Shown here piece by piece: positions 59,798 through 64,000 of a DNA stretch of 64,000 nucleotides. Numbering within the stretch: the stretch's first letter is position 1; the number at the start of each line of letters is the position of its first letter. The position numbers and the translations under genes were made by a program. The notes under the pieces are model-generated. The model was given only the letters and a program-made list of their open reading frames with translations, was not told the DNA's origin and searched no databases. The stretch lies in assembly GCA_041920465.1 (NCBI GenBank), contig JBHGXW010000013.1, forward strand, positions 1 through 64,000, given 5' to 3'. The DNA comes from Brevibacillus_H sp041920465 (lineage in GTDB: Bacteria; Bacillota; Bacilli; Brevibacillales; Brevibacillaceae).

Positions 59798-60928
59798 TTG
59801 GCAGTTCGTTACGAATTAATCAAGACTTGCAAACAGACAGGAGCCCGGCTGGGAAAACTGCACACACCGCACGGTACCATTGATACTCCGGTGTTCATGC
59901 CGGTAGGAACCCAGGCGACTGTAAAGACGATGAGCCCTGAAGAGGTAAGAGAGATGGGAGCGGGCATCATCCTGAGTAATACTTATCACCTGTTTTTGCG
60001 GCCCGGTCACCAGGTTGTCGAAGAAGCAGGCGGCCTTCATTCTTTTATGAACTGGCCCGGAGCGATTCTTACCGACAGCGGCGGGTTTCAGGTGTTCAGC
60101 TTGAGCAACCTGCGTAAAATCACGGAAGAAGGAGTGTCATTCCGTTCTCATTTAAACGGTGAAAAGCTGTTTATCGGACCGGAGGAGGCAACCCATATCC
60201 AAAATGCGCTGGGAGCCGACATTATCATGGCTTTTGATGAATGCGCTCCATATCCGGCAGATTACGATTATGTGAAGCATTCCATGGAGCGTACGACCCG
60301 TTGGGCAGAACGTTGCCTCAAGGCACATAAAAATCCGGACAGACAAGCCTTGTTCGGAATTGTGCAGGGCGGGATGTACCGCGATTTGCGGGAACAAAGC
60401 GCAAGAGATCTGATCTCTCTTGATTTTCCGGGTTATGCCGTTGGCGGTTTAAGTGTAGGAGAACCGTTTCCGTTAATGTATGAAGTGTTGGATTATACGG
60501 TACCGCTGCTTCCGGCCAACAAACCGCGTTATCTGATGGGCGTTGGCTCGCCTGATGCGCTGATTGAAGGAGCTATTCGCGGAATTGACATGTTTGACTG
60601 TGTATTACCGACACGAATTGCCCGCAACGGAACATGCATGACCAGCCAGGGGCGTCTTGTCATCCGCAACGCCAAATACGCAAAAGATTTCACGCCGCTT
60701 GATCCGGCATGCGATTGCTACACCTGCCGCAATTACACAAGGGCATACATCCGCCATCTGATCAAAGCGGAAGAAACATTCGGCATCAGATTGACCACCT
60801 ATCATAATTTATACTTCCTGATCAAATTGATGGAGCAGGTGCGTCAAGCCATTGCCGAAGACAGATTGGGCGATTTCCGCAACCAGTTTTTTGCCCAATA
60901 TGGTTTGGGTGAAGATAGATCTTTTTAA
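59798..60928 (+). CDS. tgt: queuine tRNA-ribosyltransferase (tRNA-guanine transglycosylase)
   Basis: Tgt exchanges guanine-34 for preQ1 in tRNAs with GUN anticodons. The 376-residue TIM-barrel enzyme has D93 in LTDSGGFQVFS, the GGLSVGEP loop, the nucleophile region MFDCVLPTR and the zinc site CDCYTCRNYTRAYIRHL. TTG start nine bases after AAGGAG. yajC follows, as in most bacteria. Confidence 0.97.
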   Translation: MAVRYELIKTCKQTGARLGKLHTPHGTIDTPVFMPVGTQATVKTMSPEEVREMGAGIILSNTYHLFLRPGHQVVEEAGGLHSFMNWPGAILTDSGGFQVFSLSNLRKITEEGVSFRSHLNGEKLFIGPEEATHIQNALGADIIMAFDECAPYPADYDYVKHSMERTTRWAERCLKAHKNPDRQALFGIVQGGMYRDLREQSARDLISLDFPGYAVGGLSVGEPFPLMYEVLDYTVPLLPANKPRYLMGVGSPDALIEGAIRGIDMFDCVLPTRIARNGTCMTSQGRLVIRNAKYAKDFTPLDPACDCYTCRNYTRAYIRHLIKAEETFGIRLTTYHNLYFLIKLMEQVRQAIAEDRLGDFRNQFFAQYGLGEDRSF

Positions 60929-60950
60929 GGACAAGTAAGGAGGAGTTATC

Positions 60951-61262
60951 GTGCAAGGATTGGAAAGCTTTTTACCACTCATTATCATGTTCGCGATTTT
61001 TTATTTTCTCTTGATTCGCCCGCAGCAAAAGCGCAACAAACAACGTAATGCCATGCTTGCCGCACTGAAAAAAGGGGACAAGGTAGTAACCATCGGCGGC
61101 GTGCACGGGACCATCCAGGATATTTCGGATGACACCGTCGTCTTGCGTATCGCTCACAACGTGAACGTAACCTTTGATCGTGGAGCGGTTAACACTGTTA
61201 CGGCTGTTTCAAACGAACCGACTGCCTCCACTTCTGCGAAAGAAACGAAAGAAGAAGCGTAA
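60951..61262 (+). CDS. yajC: preprotein translocase subunit YajC
   Basis: YajC associates with SecDF. The 103-residue protein has one N-terminal membrane helix (about 7-25) and the family core PQQKRNKQRNAMLAALKKGD followed by VVTIGGVHGTI. GTG start after AAGGAGGAG. secD/secF do not follow here; a terminator does. Confidence 0.93.
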   Translation: MQGLESFLPLIIMFAIFYFLLIRPQQKRNKQRNAMLAALKKGDKVVTIGGVHGTIQDISDDTVVLRIAHNVNVTFDRGAVNTVTAVSNEPTASTSAKETKEEA

Positions 61263-61281
61263 TACATAGCAATAGAACGAA

Positions 61282-61309
61282 AAAAGCAGGTCCGTTGCGG
61301 CCTGCTTTT
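61282..61309. terminator. bidirectional terminator between yajC and the TIGR04086 gene
   Basis: AAAAGCAGG (61282-61290) pairs with CCTGCTTTT (61301-61309), with A and T runs on both sides. Confidence 0.85.
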
Positions 61310-61314
61310 CTCAA

Positions 61315-61683
61315 TTATTTTCGGGACATATTAACGCCGATCACTCCGCCCGCTGCGCCGATGACGAATGCACCAAGCAAATAAAGGAGTGTGGCCAGTT
61401 CAAGAGGAGCGTCAAAGCCAAGAAAACCGACCAGAAGAACAAAAGCAAAATAAGCGAGACCGGTTAGTCCTCCGTAGTACCAGCCTCTTGATCCGCAGCG
61501 GCGACCGGTTACCATTCCTCCGATCAACAGACCGATCATATTGATCGCATAGGAAAAGTAGGGTAGCGTATTTTCCCTTAAATCCGTAAAAGAGATGAGC
61601 AACGCGGTCACCAATGAGCCGATCAGCACGAGCCCGAACGTGAATAAAAGCCCCGTAACGATTGAGGCTGAATTCGTACGCAT
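61315..61683 (-). CDS. TIGR04086 family membrane protein (YrzE-like)
   Basis: The 122-residue protein has four membrane helices and the conserved NMIGLLIGGMVTGRRCGSRGWYYGGLTGL region, split over residues about 48-76. It matches the Bacillus YrzE family found beside yajC and spoVB, which is the same neighbourhood here. Function is unknown. A strong GGAGGA precedes the ATG. Confidence 0.85.
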   Translation of the reverse strand: MRTNSASIVTGLLFTFGLVLIGSLVTALLISFTDLRENTLPYFSYAINMIGLLIGGMVTGRRCGSRGWYYGGLTGLAYFAFVLLVGFLGFDAPLELATLLYLLGAFVIGAAGGVIGVNMSRK

Positions 61684-61761
61684 GTAAGGATTCCTCCTCC
61701 CCTCAAAACCTGAGTTTGTAGCATTTATATGAACAGCTTGGACGTTATATTCATCTCTTCG

Positions 61762-61790
61762 TTGAACATCCTTTCAAATTTTCGTATGAT
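61762..61790 (+). promoter_or_regulatory. promoter of corA
   Basis: TTGAAC (61762-61767), a 17-base spacer and TATGAT (61785-61790). The leader is too short for a magnesium riboswitch. Confidence 0.65.
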
Positions 61791-61823
61791 GAATGAGGGA
61801 ACCAGACTGGGGTGGTGAGCGAT

Positions 61824-62801
61824 ATGATAAAAACCTACTTTTATAATCATTCTGAACAGAAGATGTATCATGATGTCGATCTGAACACAAAGGATGATTG
61901 GTTAAAGTCACCGGAGGATTTATTATGGATCGATTTATATGACGTGGGAAATAACGAGCTTCAATATATCGCTCGAATTTTTGACTTTCACCCGCTGGCC
62001 ATCGAGGATTGCTTGCATGTGAGCCCTCGGGCCAAAGTAGATAATTACGAGGATTATTACTTTTTCGTATTCCACGCGCTGCGATATAACGAGGAAAGCG
62101 ATAATGAGATTACAACCGTTGAATTGAATGTATTCCTGGGACCGAACTATATTGTGACGATTCACAAGTCACCCATGAATACGATCGGGCGAATCGCCGC
62201 ACAGTGCCATCGCAGCAAAGCATATATGAACCGCGGTCCCGATTACCTGTTGTATGCGATCGTGGACGGGATTACGGATGAATACTTCCCGATTATGGAC
62301 CGGATCAGTGTCCGTATCGATGAGCTGGAAGACGAAATCTACGAGCACCAGATGGAAGAGATTACGGAAGAATTCTTGGCGCTGAAACGGACAATTATCT
62401 TGATTCGGCGGGTTATCATGCCGCAAAAAAGAATTTTTGCCAACGTAAACGGACGCTATTCCTTTGACATCTCGGAAGATAACGTCCCATTCTACTCAGA
62501 CCTGACAGATCACTTGGAGCGGATTGCCGATTCGACTGAAACCTTCCGTGATCTGGTAAACGGTGCGCTTGATACCTACTATACGATAATCAGCGCGAAA
62601 ACGACCGAAACCATGCGGGTTCTGACCATTATCTCCACCATTATCCTCCCGCTTACCTTTATCACCGGCTTGTTTGGGATGAACACATTTGGCTGGTTGG
62701 GCGAGAAAGCGGAACCGATCATGCTTTGGATCGCGATTGGAACCATGGTGATTATGACGATCGGCATGCTGTATCTGTTCAAAAAGAAAAAATGGCTGTG
62801 A
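61824..62801 (+). CDS. corA: magnesium/cobalt transporter CorA
   Basis: CorA is a pentameric divalent cation channel. The protein (325 residues from ATG 61824) has the large cytoplasmic N-terminal domain (PLAIEDCLHVSPRAKVDNYEDYYF in two parts) and two C-terminal membrane helices. The selectivity motif GMN lies in TGLFGMNTFGW, and a basic KKKKW tail follows. GGTGGTGA precedes; in-frame GTG codons at 61812 and 61815 are alternative starts. Confidence 0.93.
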   Translation: MIKTYFYNHSEQKMYHDVDLNTKDDWLKSPEDLLWIDLYDVGNNELQYIARIFDFHPLAIEDCLHVSPRAKVDNYEDYYFFVFHALRYNEESDNEITTVELNVFLGPNYIVTIHKSPMNTIGRIAAQCHRSKAYMNRGPDYLLYAIVDGITDEYFPIMDRISVRIDELEDEIYEHQMEEITEEFLALKRTIILIRRVIMPQKRIFANVNGRYSFDISEDNVPFYSDLTDHLERIADSTETFRDLVNGALDTYYTIISAKTTETMRVLTIISTIILPLTFITGLFGMNTFGWLGEKAEPIMLWIAIGTMVIMTIGMLYLFKKKKWL

Positions 62802-62888
62802 ATGAATATGTGAAATTTGGGACGCATAGAGCGAACTTCCCCAGTGGAGAATAGAAATGATTCTTTACAAGGGGAGGTTCGGTCTAAA

Positions 62889-63605
62889 GTGGAACTTATG
62901 ACCATTTTGATGCGTACCCTTTTCACGTATTTTTTTATTCTGGTATTGCTTCGCCTTATGGGCAAACGGGAATTGGGCAAAATGTCCGTTTTTGACGTGG
63001 TGATCTCGATCATGCTGGCGGAGATGGCGGTGCTCGTCATTGAAAACGTTGACCGTCCTGCCGTCAATTTTTATATGCCCATGATCCTGATTTCGCTATT
63101 GGAAATCGGAATGGCTTATGTTTCCCTGAAAAGCAAAAAAGTCCGGGATTTAGTGGATGGTTCCGCTGAGTTGATCATCGAAAACGGTGAAATCCGCGAA
63201 GAAGCGATGCGGCGCAACCGTCTCAATCTGGATGATTTAATGGTACAGCTCCGCCAAAAAAATATAAAAAGCCTGGCCGATGTGGAGTTCGCGCTGATTG
63301 AACCAACCGGAGAGCTTAGTGTCTTCCCCAAAGAAAATAAGCTCCCGGCAACCAAAGAAGACTTGGGAATCCAGCCAAAAAATCCGGTATCAACCATCAA
63401 TTACACGGGCCTGCCCATTCCGCTGATTATTGACGGCAAAATCCGTGATGAAGCCCTGCAGCGGATCGGACAGAACAAGTTTTGGCTCATCCAGGAAATC
63501 CGCAAGCGTGGGATCAAGAACTTTAAAGATATCAGTTTTTTAAGTATCGATAACAGGGGAATTATCTTCATCGACAAAAAAGATCCCCCTCGGTCGTCCA
63601 AATAG
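62889..63605 (+). CDS. DUF421 (YetF/YcaP-type) membrane protein
   Basis: The 238-residue protein has three N-terminal membrane helices (about 2-80) with the motif LLRLMGKRELGKMSVFDVVISIMLAEM, given here in part as RLMGKRELGKMS. A cytoplasmic DUF421 domain follows, with LIENGEIREEAMRRNRLNLDDL in its first half and a repeat of the same strand pattern (IIDGKIRDEALQRIGQ). YetF-type proteins affect spores and germination in some species. GTG 62889 is chosen, behind AAGGGGAGG. It converges on spoVB, one base apart. Confidence 0.88.
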   Translation: MELMTILMRTLFTYFFILVLLRLMGKRELGKMSVFDVVISIMLAEMAVLVIENVDRPAVNFYMPMILISLLEIGMAYVSLKSKKVRDLVDGSAELIIENGEIREEAMRRNRLNLDDLMVQLRQKNIKSLADVEFALIEPTGELSVFPKENKLPATKEDLGIQPKNPVSTINYTGLPIPLIIDGKIRDEALQRIGQNKFWLIQEIRKRGIKNFKDISFLSIDNRGIIFIDKKDPPRSSK

Positions 63606-63606
63606 A

Positions 63607-64000
63607 CTACCGGCGGGGGAAGAATACGGCAAGCTGTTCGCCGATCCAGGGGATTCGCTGAACGTCTTGTCTGCCCAGCACTTTGAACGCGATCAACAGG
63701 AGCAGGTACAGAAGCCCGCTGGATAATGAGCAGATTAACAGCATCCGCCCCAAGCTAAGATGATCAAACCAATGCTCGGCCATGTAAGAACCGGCATAAC
63801 CCATGGCAATCATCGCCACGCCAATTTTTACGAACTCCATCACTTCAAGGGAAAAGCCAATGCCTTTCATCAAGCTGGCAAAATGCAGCATGGTAACCAG
63901 TGTAATTCCCAGGTTTAAAGCAATGACCGCACCATGAATGCCGAACAAGGGCTGTGATGTGAACAAAAACATCACGGTTATTTTGACAGCTGCTCCGATC
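63607..64000 (-). CDS. spoVB: stage V sporulation protein B / MATE-like lipid flippase, 3' part
   Basis: The gene runs off the right edge; about 130 C-terminal residues are visible and the frame stays open to base 64000 (GAAVKITVM at the edge). It has several membrane helices and the polysaccharide-transport/SpoVB pattern FGIHGAVIALNLGITLVTMLHFASL in its first part. SpoVB is needed for spore cortex synthesis. The neighbourhood with TIGR04086 and yajC matches Bacillus spoVB. It ends in FFPRR followed by TAG; no terminator separates it from the convergent DUF421 gene. Confidence 0.8.
   Translation of the reverse strand, partial: IGAAVKITVMFLFTSQPLFGIHGAVIALNLGITLVTMLHFASLMKGIGFSLEVMEFVKIGVAMIAMGYAGSYMAEHWFDHLSLGRMLLICSLSSGLLYLLLLIAFKVLGRQDVQRIPWIGEQLAVFFPRR

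Noticed and set aside
1..64000. tRNA or rRNA genes, CRISPR arrays, transposases, integrases
   Set aside because: None seen on reading: no T-loop GGTTCGAATCC cluster, no spaced repeat array, no transposase or integrase motif in the open frames. A tRNAscan or CRISPR finder run would settle it.

Overview
The window reads as a chromosome segment of an endospore-forming Bacillota, most likely a member of the Paenibacillaceae (Brevibacillus/Aneurinibacillus type). The sporulation genes spoIIB, spoIVFA/FB, spo0B, bofC, a spoIID-like gene, safA-like, yutH and spoVB are all present. The backbone order spoIIB-maf-radC-mreBCD-minCD-spoIVFAB-rplU-prp-rpmA-spo0B-obg-pheB-pheA is the one known from Bacillus. 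Many genes start with TTG or GTG behind strong Shine-Dalgarno sequences. I found no tRNA, rRNA, CRISPR array, transposase or prophage gene. The genus is an inference; the spore-forming Bacillota assignment is firm.

Region by region. (1) 0.2-15.8 kb is a type IV pilus locus. Three minor-pilin-like genes lie on the minus strand. Diverging from them are a membrane/TPR protein, a PRC-barrel protein, a VanW protein and pilB-pilT-pilC-pilA-pilD-pilM-pilN-pilO. (2) 15.8-27 kb is the cell shape and division block: spoIIB-like SPOR protein, DUF4321, maf, radC, mreBCD, a PBP2 with an unusual repeat insert, minCD and rodA. (3) 27-35.8 kb holds a cold-shock gene with an attenuator-like leader, spoIVFA-spoIVFB, rng, rplU-prp-rpmA, spo0B-obg and an exported five-repeat DUF5666 protein. 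(4) 36.3-39.0 kb is a compact, translationally coupled trio: a NirF-like beta-propeller, a NirJ/AhbD-like radical SAM/SPASM enzyme and a small ABM/IsdG-fold protein. This is the best candidate for an undescribed system. (5) 39-44.2 kb carries amino-acid genes: pheB, hom, thrB, pheA, ilvE, and no thrC. (6) 44.3-49.5 kb has spore coat genes (safA-like, yutH), an exported nucleotidase and bofC. (7) 49.7-61.3 kb carries a GlnK/GlnL-type two-component pair, ruvCAB, a nitroreductase, a SpoIID/LytB protein, queA, a soluble chemoreceptor-like protein, tgt and yajC. (8) 61.3-64 kb has a TIGR04086 membrane protein, CorA, a DUF421 protein and the 3' end of spoVB, which runs off the window.

Intergenic DNA is notable. 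Several families of short structured repeats recur in gaps: a GC-rich stem-loop with a conserved G-U pair, an AT-rich palindrome, and a set sharing a GGAC...TTTTCT 3' end. They cluster next to csp, mreD/PBP2, rodA, spoIVFA and the NirF/NirJ operon. Protein repeats occur in PBP2 (four units of exactly 48 residues) and in the SafA-like protein (seven units of 12 residues).

All functional calls come from reading motifs, lengths and gene order. No database search was run.
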